Below, piece by piece: positions 16,948 through 33,119 of a stretch of 64,000 nucleotides of DNA. Position 1 is the first letter of the stretch. Every line of letters starts with the position of its first letter. The position numbers and the translations under genes are program-made. Under the pieces are notes generated by a model. That model had not been told where the DNA came from and searched no databases. It was given only the letters and a program-made list of their open reading frames with translations. The stretch is from Qipengyuania qiaonensis (GTDB lineage: Bacteria; Pseudomonadota; Alphaproteobacteria; Sphingomonadales; Sphingomonadaceae). The stretch is taken from positions 1-64,000 of the forward strand of contig NZ_JAIGNO010000010.1 in assembly GCF_019711515.1 (NCBI RefSeq), in the 5' to 3' direction.

Positions 16948-18263
16948 ACCGCTACTACCTCACCCTTTCGCGAAGGCGCTTTGCGCGTTGCATGCACGGC
17001 AAGGCCTGCCGCTATGACGAACAGGCACGCCTCGATCGCGAAGATCAGCTGAAAGGCGCTGCCGTCCTGGCCTTGCATCCGCCGCGCGATGTCCACGCCC
17101 AATGCTCCGGCAAAACCACCAAGTCCGAATGCGATCGCCTGCGCCGCTCCCCATACGCCCATACGCACGCCTTCGCGCGTTTTGCGTCCGGCCCCAGCGA
17201 GACCCATCATCGCACCGATGGCGGCAACCGCGAACAGCCCGTTGCACAGGCCGAGGACGAAGACGTTCGCCGTCAGCGGCCAACCGGGTCCGACAATCGC
17301 CCCGGCGGCAAGTCCCGCCAGCGCCAGCGCCGATCCGCTGCAGCCTGCCACGATCCAGAAGCGCAAATCGACCGGCAGGCGTCCCGCAAAGGCGCTGCCC
17401 CCGATCCCGGCGACGATCATGCCGATCAGCACGCCGGCATGCTGCACCCCTGCAAGCTGGGTCGATTCCCCCGGGGTCATATCGAACACCAGCCCGGCGA
17501 AGGGCTCGAGGATCAGATCCTGCATGCTGTAGGCGAGCATCGAAACGAAGATGAAGAGGGTAAAGCGCCGGGCGGCGGTCTCTGCGAGGATTTCGCGCAA
17601 GGCTTCGGGAAAAGAAGGGACCTGGCCGCGAGCCGCCGCATCGACGCCGAAGGGGGTGCTGGGTTCCAGCCGGAACACTGCCAATGCTGTCACGAAGAGC
17701 GCCGCGATCACCACGCCGCTCGCCACGAAGGCCAGTCGCTGCTCGGAAAAAGGATCGAGCAGCGCGCCGGATATGCCGGCGGAACTCACGATCCCCGCAA
17801 CCATCATGATCCAGGTGACCGCCGCAGCGGCCGCGCGGCGCTCGGGCGCCACTCCGGAGGCCAGCAATGCCAGCATTGAGGTTCCGCTGGCTCCGACGCC
17901 GATGCCGATCAGCGTGAAGGCCATGATTGCCACTGCCGCGCCGGAAACAGGGTTTTGCGCCATCAGGGTTGTGGCGTTGACTGCCATCAATGCGCCAAAC
18001 GCCAGCGTCGCCATCCCGCCGATGATCCAGGGGGTGCGTTTCCTTCCGCGATCCGAACCGTGCCCCCAGAGCGGACGGGTCAGTTGCACGGCATAATGCC
18101 ACGCGACCAGTCCGGCGGGGATCGCCGCGGCGAGGGCGTATTCGACCATCATCACGCGGTTCAGCAGCGAGGTGGCGAGCATCACGATCGCGCCGATCGA
18201 GGCCTGGACGAGACCGAGGCGAACGATCGCGAACCAGCCGAGGCCCAATGTCGCCCGGGGCAT
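16944..18263 (-). CDS. PucC/BCD-family light-harvesting assembly transporter
   Basis: This 439-residue, 12-helix protein belongs to the bacteriochlorophyll delivery (PucC/LhaA) branch of the major facilitator superfamily. Recognisable segments are LLNRVMMVEYALAAAIPAGLVAWHYA, the TRPLWGHGSDRGRKRTPWI loop between helices 2 and 3, and MQDLILEPFAG. It is thought to help assemble light-harvesting complexes. Because no LH2 genes are seen, it may serve LH1. The ATG at 18263 overlaps the bchG stop; a longer frame to 18491 is a shadow. It may be called pucC or bch2; a second paralogue is at 30280. Confidence 0.92.
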   Translation of the reverse strand: MPRATLGLGWFAIVRLGLVQASIGAIVMLATSLLNRVMMVEYALAAAIPAGLVAWHYAVQLTRPLWGHGSDRGRKRTPWIIGGMATLAFGALMAVNATTLMAQNPVSGAAVAIMAFTLIGIGVGASGTSMLALLASGVAPERRAAAAAVTWIMMVAGIVSSAGISGALLDPFSEQRLAFVASGVVIAALFVTALAVFRLEPSTPFGVDAAARGQVPSFPEALREILAETAARRFTLFIFVSMLAYSMQDLILEPFAGLVFDMTPGESTQLAGVQHAGVLIGMIVAGIGGSAFAGRLPVDLRFWIVAGCSGSALALAGLAAGAIVGPGWPLTANVFVLGLCNGLFAVAAIGAMMGLAGAGRKTREGVRMGVWGAAQAIAFGLGGFAGALGVDIARRMQGQDGSAFQLIFAIEACLFVIAAGLAVHATRKAPSRKGEVVAV

Positions 18264-19165
18264 CAGATGTGCCCTCCCAAGCCGAGGGCGGACGCGAGCA
18301 TTCCGAGGACGAACAGCGTCACGCCGGTAGCATTGTACCAGGGTGCAAAGCGCGCGGGATCCTTGAGAAGCCGCGCCATCAGGAGAAGCTGCCCAAGCAG
18401 CAGGCCGCAAACGATGAGCGCCGACAAGCCGTGACCCCAAACCCCGAGCAATCCGATCACGACCACCTGCGCCCCGGCCATGACCAGGCACGCCAGCCGT
18501 GCCGCACGACCAACGCCCAAGGTTACCGGAAGCGATTTCAGCCCCGTTATCCGGTCGCCTTCGATGGCCTTGAAATCGTTGAGCACCATGATCCCGAAAG
18601 CACCGGTGCTGTAGAGCAGCAGGATCGCCATGACTTGAGCGGGAGGCAGGCCGCCCGCCATAACGCTCGCGCCGGTAAACCAGCTCAATCCCTCGTAGGT
18701 CAGTCCGACTGCGGCCGGTCCGGCCCAGCCGCTGGTCTTGAGGCGGAAGGGCGGGGCGCTATAGGCCCAAGCGAGTGCCAGTCCGACCACCGCCGCTGCA
18801 AGAACCCAGATGCCGAGCATGGCGGCGAGGGCGAGCGAAAGCAGCGTCCCGGCCAGCGCGACGCCCAGCCCCCAACGGCCCGGTATCCTGCCGGATGGGA
18901 TCGGCCGGTCCGGCTCGTTAATTGCATCGACATGGCGGTCGAACCAGTCGTTCACCGCCTGGCTGGTGCCGCAGACGAACGGACCCGCCAACGCAATGCC
19001 GCCGAGTACGAACAGCCAGCGCTGGTCGAATGCGGCACCCGAAGAGACGACGCCGCACCCGAAGGCCCACATCGGAGGAAACCAGGTGATCGGTTTGAGA
19101 AGCTCCAAGACGGCGGATGCCGATGGAACCGGCACCGTTCGAGTCGAAGTTGCCGAACGTAGCAT
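18263..19165 (-). CDS. bchG: Bacteriochlorophyll synthase BchG
   Basis: BchG is an integral-membrane UbiA-type prenyltransferase that esterifies bacteriochlorophyllide a with geranylgeranyl (or phytyl) diphosphate. The 300-residue protein carries the first Asp-rich motif NDWFDRHVDAINEPDRPIPS and the second, NDFKAIEGDRITGLKSLPV, plus the conserved KPITWFPPMWAFGCG N-terminus. It heads the bchG-pucC-bchP-tspO unit. A 69-base gap to ppsR upstream holds an 18-bp palindrome that may control it. Confidence 0.96.
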   Translation of the reverse strand: MLRSATSTRTVPVPSASAVLELLKPITWFPPMWAFGCGVVSSGAAFDQRWLFVLGGIALAGPFVCGTSQAVNDWFDRHVDAINEPDRPIPSGRIPGRWGLGVALAGTLLSLALAAMLGIWVLAAAVVGLALAWAYSAPPFRLKTSGWAGPAAVGLTYEGLSWFTGASVMAGGLPPAQVMAILLLYSTGAFGIMVLNDFKAIEGDRITGLKSLPVTLGVGRAARLACLVMAGAQVVVIGLLGVWGHGLSALIVCGLLLGQLLLMARLLKDPARFAPWYNATGVTLFVLGMLASALGLGGHI

Positions 19166-19181
19166 GGGGAAAGGCTATGCC

Positions 19182-19199
19182 TGACGCATCTATGCGTCA
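19182..19199. promoter_or_regulatory. 18-bp perfect palindrome upstream of bchG
   Basis: TGACGCATCTATGCGTCA is a perfect dyad (8-bp arms, 2-bp centre) in the ppsR-bchG gap. It has the length and spacing of a PpsR site but with TGA-N12-TCA instead of TGT-N12-ACA. Read on the minus strand its first bases form TTGACG, a -35-like hexamer 17 bases from TAGCCT. Function is inferred. Confidence 0.5.
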
Positions 19200-19234
19200 A
19201 TTCCCTTTGACAGCAGATTGTCGGCTAAAGCGGG

Positions 19235-20656
19235 TTATTCGGCCTCCGCCGGCAAATTTCCCAGGCCGTAGCGATGCAGCTTCGAATAGAGACTCTGCCG
19301 ACTCAGGCCGAGAATCTCGGCCGCCGAGGCGCGATTATCGGATGTGTAGAGCAGCGCCGCTTCGATACACAGTCGCTCGATCAAATCGGTGCTTTCGCGA
19401 ACGATATCCTTCAGCGGCATGCGCCCGACGAGGTCGGTGAGCTGTTCCACCGAGCGCGGCAAATCTTCCGAGCCCGGCGGCAGGTCGCGCATGCGCCTTG
19501 CGATCGAACGGATAACGAACCCGAAATGCGGTTCTTCGCCACGGTTCGTGACTGCCGAAATCTCGATCGGCTCGTCGTCTTCGCCATTCATGGCGCGCAG
19601 CACGGTCGCGACGTTGCGCGCTTCGCCCTCTTTCTCGATCTGTCCCACGATGAGATCGAGATCGATCCCAGGCCGTCCGATGAAGGTGGACAGATCGGCA
19701 CCGCGTAACTGGTCGATCCCCGCCGCGCGGACCATTTCGACGAATGCCGCATTGGCGCTGACGATCTGCATCTGCGCATCGGCGAGGACGAATGCGTCGG
19801 GCATGTCCTCGATGATGTCGAGGAGCCTTGAATCGTCCGACTCTGCGGGCCATTCCCCGTCGTTCAGCCTGACGAGCAGGAACTGGCGCCGGTCCTGGCG
19901 GAAACCCGACGCAGCAATTTCGACGTCTTTCGAACCCTTGTCGAGCGTCACCGAAACCGGAGAGACGGAACTGGATGCGAGTGCCGAGCCAAGATGCGCG
20001 GTAAGTACCGGGGCGGACTTGCGTGAGAACAGGCCGGGCAGCTTCTTGTCGACCAGCGTTCCTGCCCGCGCTCCGACCAGGGCATGCGCCGCCGGATTGG
20101 CTTCGCGGATCCGATAATCGTTCGCTTCGACGATCAGGACGGGTTCGCGCGAACGCTCGAACAGCAGGCGATAGCGCGCTTCGACGTGCCGCATCTTGAG
20201 ATAGTCGCGCTCGAGTGATTGCTGAACCTGCAGGAGGCGCTGCTGAATCCTGCCGAATTCCCGCAGATCCCGGCCGAAAGCCATGGCCCGCTCGCCGCCG
20301 TTCACACTGACTACGGCATATTTGACAGGTATGTCCCCATCCTTCGATGGATGGTTGACCTGGCGCCAATGCTGGGTTTCGCCCTTGCGTGCGCCGGCGA
20401 GCATTTCCATGACCTTAGGGCGGCTCTCGACCGTGACCATGTCGAGCCAGTTTTCCCCGACCCAATTGGCGAAGCCGGGAAACGCCTCCTCTTCGAAAGA
20501 TGCATCGAGAATCTTGCCGCTCGTATCGAGTACCAGCACGACATCACCGGCGACCATTGCCAGCTTTCTTGCAGCATCCGCGCCGATGGATCCGAACACT
20601 TCGCCGGAATCGGCGAAGGGTCGCTTTTCGTCAACGCTGTGCTTTCGTGTCAGCAT
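19235..20656 (-). CDS. ppsR: Transcriptional repressor PpsR/CrtJ
   Basis: PpsR is the redox- and AppA/AerR-controlled repressor of bch, crt and antenna genes. The 473-residue protein has an N-terminal PAS-like region, a glutamine-rich linker helix (RIQQRLLQVQQSLERDYLKMRH), two PAS domains, and a C-terminal Fis-type helix-turn-helix (SAAEILGLSRQSLYSKLHRYGL). The ATG at 20656 with AGAA upstream is preferred over a GTG at 20671. From that ATG the only cysteine is Cys430, just before the HTH; the PAS-linker cysteine of Rhodobacter PpsR is absent. It lies 25 bases after ppaA. Confidence 0.94.
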   Translation of the reverse strand: MLTRKHSVDEKRPFADSGEVFGSIGADAARKLAMVAGDVVLVLDTSGKILDASFEEEAFPGFANWVGENWLDMVTVESRPKVMEMLAGARKGETQHWRQVNHPSKDGDIPVKYAVVSVNGGERAMAFGRDLREFGRIQQRLLQVQQSLERDYLKMRHVEARYRLLFERSREPVLIVEANDYRIREANPAAHALVGARAGTLVDKKLPGLFSRKSAPVLTAHLGSALASSSVSPVSVTLDKGSKDVEIAASGFRQDRRQFLLVRLNDGEWPAESDDSRLLDIIEDMPDAFVLADAQMQIVSANAAFVEMVRAAGIDQLRGADLSTFIGRPGIDLDLIVGQIEKEGEARNVATVLRAMNGEDDEPIEISAVTNRGEEPHFGFVIRSIARRMRDLPPGSEDLPRSVEQLTDLVGRMPLKDIVRESTDLIERLCIEAALLYTSDNRASAAEILGLSRQSLYSKLHRYGLGNLPAEAE

Positions 20657-20681
20657 CTGGTTCTCGCACACGGGATGCGTA

Positions 20682-21563
20682 CTATGCGCTCAGTCTCGCA
20701 CTTTCCACCAGGCGATTTGCGAGCTTGAGCGCCGCTTCGGCGTCGACGGCAGTTCCATCGGCACCTGCCTCGGCCAGGAGGCCGGGGTTTTCGTTGACCG
20801 CCCGCCCTCCGATAAGAACGCGCGTCTGGGGATTCGCTGAGACAGTGCGAATGGCACTGATCAATTTCGAAAGCGCGCCGCTATTACAATCGGAAGTTAT
20901 GGTCAATCCCACCAGGTCGTACGGTTTTTCCGAAATAAGACGCAACAATTCGCGGCGTTCTGGATCGATAAGTGCTTCGCTGTCCCAGCCCGACCGGGCG
21001 AATATCTCGTCGACGATCAGCGCGCCGAACGAATGCTGGTCACCGGGCAGAGGTGCGAACAGGGCAGAGCGCGGCTTGCCGATCGAGCGCACGATCGGCG
21101 GTGAGCGCGCGGCGATTTCGCGCATGACCTCTTGAAGGCGCCAAAGCCCCATGGTGACGTCGACGAAATCGCATTCGTCATCTTCCCACAGGCGCCCGAT
21201 CTGCCTGGCAGAGGGGGCGAGCAGGTTGAGGAAGATCGCTTCCACGCTGACACCGCGATGCAGGAATGTCTCGACTTCGACGAGCAGTTCGTCGGCCTCG
21301 AGCTGCAAGGGCAGGAGCGCGAACCGGTTTGCTTCCTCGCTTTCGACGACAGGCTGTCGATCGGTCGTCGGCGAGCTCGTGCCGTGCGAGTACCGCATCA
21401 TCAGGCGAGGAATGAAGTCACCCTCAATGACGGTGCCGAGCTGCTGGCCCGAGTTCCCCTCCAGGCGATCGGCCTGGACGTCCTGTGTTCGCATCCAGCC
21501 TTTCAGCGGGCTGGAAATCGCTTTTAGCAGGGCTGCGGAGCCCATGCCGATAGCCGATGCCAT
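20682..21563 (-). CDS. ppaA: B12-binding antirepressor PpaA/AerR
   Basis: PpaA/AerR proteins bind cobalamin and modulate PpsR/CrtJ in response to light. The 293-residue protein has a helical B12-binding cap (LRWxx-type region IGRLWEDDECDFVDVTMGLWRL) and a Rossmann-like domain with DQHSFG at residues 175-180, an exact DxHxxG cobalamin-binding motif with His177 as candidate axial ligand. The ATG at 21563 has GGGAGA eight bases upstream; the TTG at 21671 would add an unlikely N-terminus. It is encoded upstream of ppsR in the same direction and divergent from bchF, the usual arrangement. Confidence 0.93.
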   Translation of the reverse strand: MASAIGMGSAALLKAISSPLKGWMRTQDVQADRLEGNSGQQLGTVIEGDFIPRLMMRYSHGTSSPTTDRQPVVESEEANRFALLPLQLEADELLVEVETFLHRGVSVEAIFLNLLAPSARQIGRLWEDDECDFVDVTMGLWRLQEVMREIAARSPPIVRSIGKPRSALFAPLPGDQHSFGALIVDEIFARSGWDSEALIDPERRELLRLISEKPYDLVGLTITSDCNSGALSKLISAIRTVSANPQTRVLIGGRAVNENPGLLAEAGADGTAVDAEAALKLANRLVESARLSA

Positions 21564-21566
21564 TTT

Positions 21567-21583
21567 CAGACTCTCCCAGTCTG
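21567..21583 (-). promoter_or_regulatory. Hairpin presenting the ppaA ribosome-binding site
   Basis: On the minus-strand transcript CAGACT pairs with AGTCTG around the loop GGGAG, which is the core of the ppaA Shine-Dalgarno. The stem ends 3 bases from the ATG. It could hold the site in a loop or limit ribosome access. Confidence 0.45.
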
Positions 21584-21716
21584 GTAGCGGCGCGGATCGC
21601 GTCAGTCCCGACGTGTCGATCTTATCGTGCCGACTCCGACAGGGAATCGGAACGTAGGCGCAATTATCCAATGTGTCGAATCAGCAAGTGTCTAACATAC
21701 TTGTCGTCCAGATAGA

Positions 21717-21746
21717 TTGACACAATCACCTGTCGAGGCGTAGTCT
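21717..21746 (+). promoter_or_regulatory. Candidate bchF promoter with TGTC repeats
   Basis: TTGACA (21717-21722) is followed after 18 bases by TAGTCT (21741-21746), 30 bases before the bchF ATG. Around it lie TGTC words at 21674, 21689, 21702 and 21731 but no exact TGT-N12-ACA. The closest dyad, TGTC at 21702 with GACA ending at 21722, has three bases too many. Confidence 0.5.
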
Positions 21747-21776
21747 CCCGTTAGAGATCGGAGGCTATGCGAAAGA

Positions 21777-23584
<1,808 letters not shown>

Positions 23585-23586
23585 CG

Positions 23587-25111
23587 GTGCAGCTGTCGGT
23601 CTGGACCTATGAAGGGCCGCCGCATGTCGGCGCCATGAGGGTCGCGACCGCGATGGAGGGCATGCATTACGTGCTCCACGCTCCGCAGGGCGACACCTAT
23701 GCTGACCTGCTGTTCACCATGATAGAACGGCGCGGCAAACGACCGCCCGTAACCTACACGACATTTCAGGCGCGCGACCTGGGCAAGGATACGGCGCAAC
23801 TGTTTCAGGACGCCGCTCGGCATGCGCTGGAGCGGTTCGAGCCGCAGGCGCTGCTGGTCGGCGCGTCCTGCACCGCCGAACTGATTCAGGACGATCCGGC
23901 AGGCCTGGCGGAAGCGATGCGCCTGCCGGTCCCGGTCGTACCGCTGGAACTGCCTAGCTATCAGCGCAAGGAATGCTGGGGTGCCAGCGAAACCTTCTAC
24001 CAGATCGTCCGGACGCTGGCGGACAGGGACATTACTCCGCGTGGCGACAGCGTTGCGCTCGCCAATATTCTCGGCCCTACCGCGCTCGGTTTCCGCCATC
24101 GCGACGATGTGCGCGAAGTGCGCGCAATTCTGGAAACGCTCGGGATCGAGGTAAATCTGGTCGCTCCGCTCGGGGCATCGCCTGCCGATATCGCGCGCAT
24201 CGGCGCGGCGGATTTCAACGTGGTGCTCTATCCCGAAACGGGTGACGAGGCGGCGCGCTGGCTCGAGCGGACATTCCATCAGCCGGCCATCCGCACCGTG
24301 CCGATCGGCATCGGCGCGACGGAGGAATTTATTCGCGGCGTGGCTGCTCTCGCGGGCGTCGATCCCGAACCGGCACTCGCGGACGACCAGTCGCGTATGC
24401 CCTGGTGGAGCCGTTCGGTCGATTCAACCTACCTCACCGGCAAGCGGGTCTTCATCTTCGGCGATGCCACGCACGCCGTCGCCGCGGCGCGGATCGCGCA
24501 TGAGGAGCTGGGTTTCGAAGTCTGCGGGCTCGGTTGCTACAACCGGGAATTCGCCCGTGACGTGCGCGCCGCGGCGCAGCAATACGGTGTCGATCCGCTG
24601 ATCACCGACGACCATCTCGAGGTCGAGGAGGCGATCGCCGCCGCGCAGCCCGAACTGGTGCTGGGCACGCAGATGGAACGCCATATCGCCAAGCGGCTCG
24701 GCCTGCCGTGCGCGGTCATATCCTCGCCCGTCCACGTGCAGGATTTCCCGGCGCGCCACAGCCCGCAAATGGGCTTCGAAGGCGCAAACGTGATCTTCGA
24801 TACCTGGGTTCATCCGCTGGTGATGGGGCTGGAGGAACACCTCCTCACCATGTTCCGCGATGACTTCGAGTTTTCGGACGATGCGGGGGCCAGCCATTTG
24901 CACGCGCATGCTCCGAAGCGGACGCTGGCGCAGCCGATCGCTCTGGAACCGGTGATGGGCGGCTCGCTCTGGACCGACGAGGCAGAAGCGGAGCTGAAGA
25001 AAATCCCGTTTTTCGTGCGTGGGAAGGCCCGACGCAACACCGAGCTGTTCGCTGCCAATGAAGGCCGCGCGCAGATCGATCTCGAAACGCTTTACGACGC
25101 CAAGGCGCATT

Positions 25112-25122
<11 letters not shown>
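23587..25122 (+). CDS. bchB: Light-independent protochlorophyllide reductase subunit BchB
   Basis: BchB is the NifK-like partner of BchN in DPOR. It starts with a GTG at 23587, two bases after the bchN stop, giving the family N-terminus [20 protein letters not shown] and 511 residues. Asp36 in GDTYADLL is the unusual aspartate cluster ligand. The conserved [10 protein letters not shown] and [19 protein letters not shown] regions are present, followed by the family's C-terminal extension near [16 protein letters not shown]. The 3' end overlaps bchH by 11 bases in another frame. Confidence 0.97.
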
Positions 25123-30279
<5,157 letters not shown>

Positions 30280-30283
<4 letters not shown>

Positions 30284-31704
30284 CCGATCAAACTCGCCTT
30301 GCCTCACGCTGGACGAAGGTGGCCATGGCCTGGCTGCCCTTCGCCGATGTGGCAAGCGCGGATTTACCCTTGCTACGCCTGCTGCGCCTCGCGTTGTTTC
30401 AGGTCAGCGTCGGCATGGCGGCGGTGCTGCTCAACGGCACGCTCAACCGGGTGATGATTGTCGAGTTGTCGATACCGGCGTGGCTGGTGGCACTGATGAT
30501 CGCGATCCCGTTGCTGGTCGCCCCGCTGCGCGCGCTGATCGGCCACCGATCGGACACGCATCGCTCGATCCTCGGCTGGCGGCGCGTACCTTACATCTGG
30601 TTCGGCACGCTGATGCAGTTCGGCGGCCTCGCTATCATGCCTTTCGCCCTGCTGTTGCTCGGGCGTTCGGGCGACGAGGCGCTTGGTGTGTTCGCGAGCA
30701 TGCTGGCATTCCTGCTGACCGGGTTGGGGATGCATATGACGCAGACGGCCGGTCTTGCACTGGCGACCGATCTCGCACCCGACGACAAGCGGCCTCGCGC
30801 CGTCGCACTGCTTTACGTCATGCTGTTGGCCGGGACCATGGTCGCGGCGCTATCCATGGGCGCGCTTCTGCTGAACTTTACGCCGACCCGCCTCGTGCAG
30901 GTCATCCAAGGCGCAGCAGTGCTGACCTTTTTTCTCAATGTTGTCGCATTGTGGAAGCAGGAAACGCGCCGTGCGGTTCTGTCGGAAACAGCCGAACGAC
31001 CACCGGCATTCGGCGAGCTTTGGAACGCGTTCATTTCCCGCGGGCGCGTGTCGCGCCTGCTGGCTACCATCGGCATCGGTGCGGCGGGCTTCGCGATGCA
31101 GGATGCACTGCTCGAACCTTATGGCGGCGAAATTCTGGGCCTCTCGGTCGGTGCGACGACGGCGCTTACGGGAGCTTGGGCTGCCGGTGCCCTGGCCGGC
31201 TTTGCTCTGTCCGGTCGGATGCTCTCGCATGGCGGCGATCCGCTGCGTCTTGCGGGCAACGGGCTGGTGATCGGGGTGACGGCTTTCCTCATGATCCTGT
31301 TTGCAGCACCGTTCGCTTCGATCCCGATGTTGTTTGCCGGAGCTTGTGCCATCGGCCTCGGTCTCGGACTGTTCTCGGTCGGCACTCTGATCGAGGCGAT
31401 GGGCCTCGCCAAGGACGAAGGCGCTGGCCTCGTGCTTGGTGCCTGGGGCGCGGTGCAGGCCGGGTGCGCCGGGCTTGCCATTGCCATCGGAGGGGGCTTC
31501 CGCGACATCATTTCCGCACAGGCTGCGCAAGGCACGTTCGGCGGCGCGCTTGGCGATCCAGTCACCGGCTATGCTGCGGTTTACTGCCTCGAAATCCTCA
31601 TTCTGCTGGCGAGCCTCGTCGCGCTCGGTCCGCTGGTAAGCCAGAACCGCGAGCGCGCCTTCATCGCTTCGGGGCCCTTGGGCCTTCGCGAGTTCCCGAC
31701 ATGA
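30280..31704 (+). CDS. lhaA: LhaA, PucC-family LH1 assembly transporter
   Basis: LhaA is the major-facilitator-type membrane protein needed for efficient LH1 assembly. The 474-residue protein has 12 helices, the family start WLPFADVASADLPLLRLLRL, the LLNGTLNRVMIVELSIPAWL helix, and RALIGHRSDTHRSILGWRR in the loop after helix 2. Its position upstream of puhA is the classical one, which separates it from the paralogue in the bchG operon. It overlaps bchM by 4 bases and lies 21 bases before puhA. Confidence 0.94.
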
Positions 31705-31725
31705 TTGCCCTGCAAGGAGAGCCTC

Positions 31726-32496
31726 ATGGATGACGTCAAGATCGTAGGCACGCTGGACGTGACGCAGTTGGTTTTCTACGCGTTCGTCCTGTTTTTCATC
31801 GCGCTGATATTCTACCTGCGCCGTGAGGACCGACGCGAAGGCTATCCGCTCGAGGACGAGGCCACCGGCCGCGTCGAAACGCCTGGCGGACCGCTGAGCA
31901 CCGCCTCGCCCAAGACCTTCGTACTGCCGCACGGCCAGGGCAGCGTGACACCCGACCGCAACCGCCGCGAACCGGTCGATATCGCAGCGAAACGCGCATT
32001 CGGATCGAACGGTGCGGCATTTGTCCCTACCGGCAATCCCTTCGCCGATCGCCTCGGTCCGGCTTCGTGGGCGGAGCGCATGCACACGCCGGACCTCACC
32101 GCTGCGGGTGCTCCGCGCATCGTCCCGCTGAGCAGCACCGATCACGTCACTGTCGCAGGGCGCGATGCCGACCCGGTCGGCATGTCCGTCATCGGGGCCG
32201 ACGGCAAGGAGGCGGGCAAGGTGGCCGATGTCTGGGTCGATATGTCCGAGCACCATATCCGCTATCTCGAAGTCGCGACGACCGGTGGCAATGTGCTGGC
32301 GCCCATGGCGATGGCGAAGGTCCATGGGCGCAAAGGCGTTATCGTGATCGACGCCATCAGGGCCGATCAGTTCGCCGATGTGCCCAAACCGGCAACTGCG
32401 GGACAGATCACGCTCAACGAAGAAGAGCGCGTGGTCGCGTATTTCGGCGGCGGTTACCTCTACGCCGATCCCCGCCGTCAGGAGCCGGTGCTATGA
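31726..32496 (+). CDS. puhA: Photosynthetic reaction centre H subunit PuhA
   Basis: PuhA caps the cytoplasmic side of the LM core and shields the quinone site. The 256-residue protein has one N-terminal helix (LDVTQLVFYAFVLFFIALIF) followed by RREDRREGYPLE and a beta-rich cytoplasmic domain with VSVIGADGKEAGKVADVWVD. The ATG at 31726 follows AAGGAGAGCCTC. It overlaps puhB by ATGA. Confidence 0.97.
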   Translation: MDDVKIVGTLDVTQLVFYAFVLFFIALIFYLRREDRREGYPLEDEATGRVETPGGPLSTASPKTFVLPHGQGSVTPDRNRREPVDIAAKRAFGSNGAAFVPTGNPFADRLGPASWAERMHTPDLTAAGAPRIVPLSSTDHVTVAGRDADPVGMSVIGADGKEAGKVADVWVDMSEHHIRYLEVATTGGNVLAPMAMAKVHGRKGVIVIDAIRADQFADVPKPATAGQITLNEEERVVAYFGGGYLYADPRRQEPVL

Positions 32497-33119
32497 CCAA
32501 GCTGCGTTCCATGGCCCAGATCAGGTCGCTCGGCACGCCGCAAGGCGATGAGCGGATTTTGTGGGAAGGGAAGCCCGATCTGCAGACCCTTGCGCGTACA
32601 GCCTTTCACACCCGCACAGTGGCGGTCTATTTCCTGGTGCTGATCGTGACAGCTGTCGCTCTGGGCAGTATCGGCGGTGCCATTATCACTCTTGGCGTGG
32701 CGCTCGTTACGCTCGGCCTTCTGTACAGCTTCGCCTGGCTGGCAGCGCGCACCACGAGCTACATTCTCACCGATCGCCGCCTGATCCTCAATATCGGCAT
32801 GGCCGTCGAAAAGTCGGTCAACCTGCCCTTGAAGTTGATCGGTGCCGCGCACCTGACGGACCGTGGATCGGGGACGGGCGATATCGCAATCGAACCGCTG
32901 AAGGGCCATGGGCTGGGCTACGCCATGCTCTGGCCGCACGCCCGGCCGCTGCGCTTCTCGAAGCCGCAACCCATGCTGCGAGCCATTCCGGGTGTGGCGG
33001 AGGTAGCCGCCAAGCTAGCTGCTGCGACCGCCGAGCATGAGGATATCGCCCTGACCAGTGTCTTGCGGGACAATGCAGCGACTGTCCCGGCCGACGGACT
33101 GAAGGAGGCGTTGGCATGA
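32493..33119 (+). CDS. puhB: PuhB, reaction centre/LH1 assembly protein
   Basis: PuhB is required for normal reaction-centre assembly in Rhodobacter. The 208-residue protein has the family start GTPQGDERILWEGKPDLQTLA, two or three hydrophobic segments near residues 43-85, and a PH-like domain with TTSYILTDRRLILNIGMAVEK, the bacterial PH-domain pattern. It sits between puhA and puhC with 4-base overlaps on both sides. Confidence 0.93.
   Translation: MTKLRSMAQIRSLGTPQGDERILWEGKPDLQTLARTAFHTRTVAVYFLVLIVTAVALGSIGGAIITLGVALVTLGLLYSFAWLAARTTSYILTDRRLILNIGMAVEKSVNLPLKLIGAAHLTDRGSGTGDIAIEPLKGHGLGYAMLWPHARPLRFSKPQPMLRAIPGVAEVAAKLAAATAEHEDIALTSVLRDNAATVPADGLKEALA

Noticed and set aside
21702..21722. 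PpsR operator at the bchF promoter
   Set aside because: TGTC and GACA are present but with 13 bases between them instead of 10; kept only as a note in the findings.
30850..32325. 491-codon minus-strand frame opposite lhaA and puhA
   Set aside because: Shadow of two certain photosynthesis genes; composition is that of an antisense frame.
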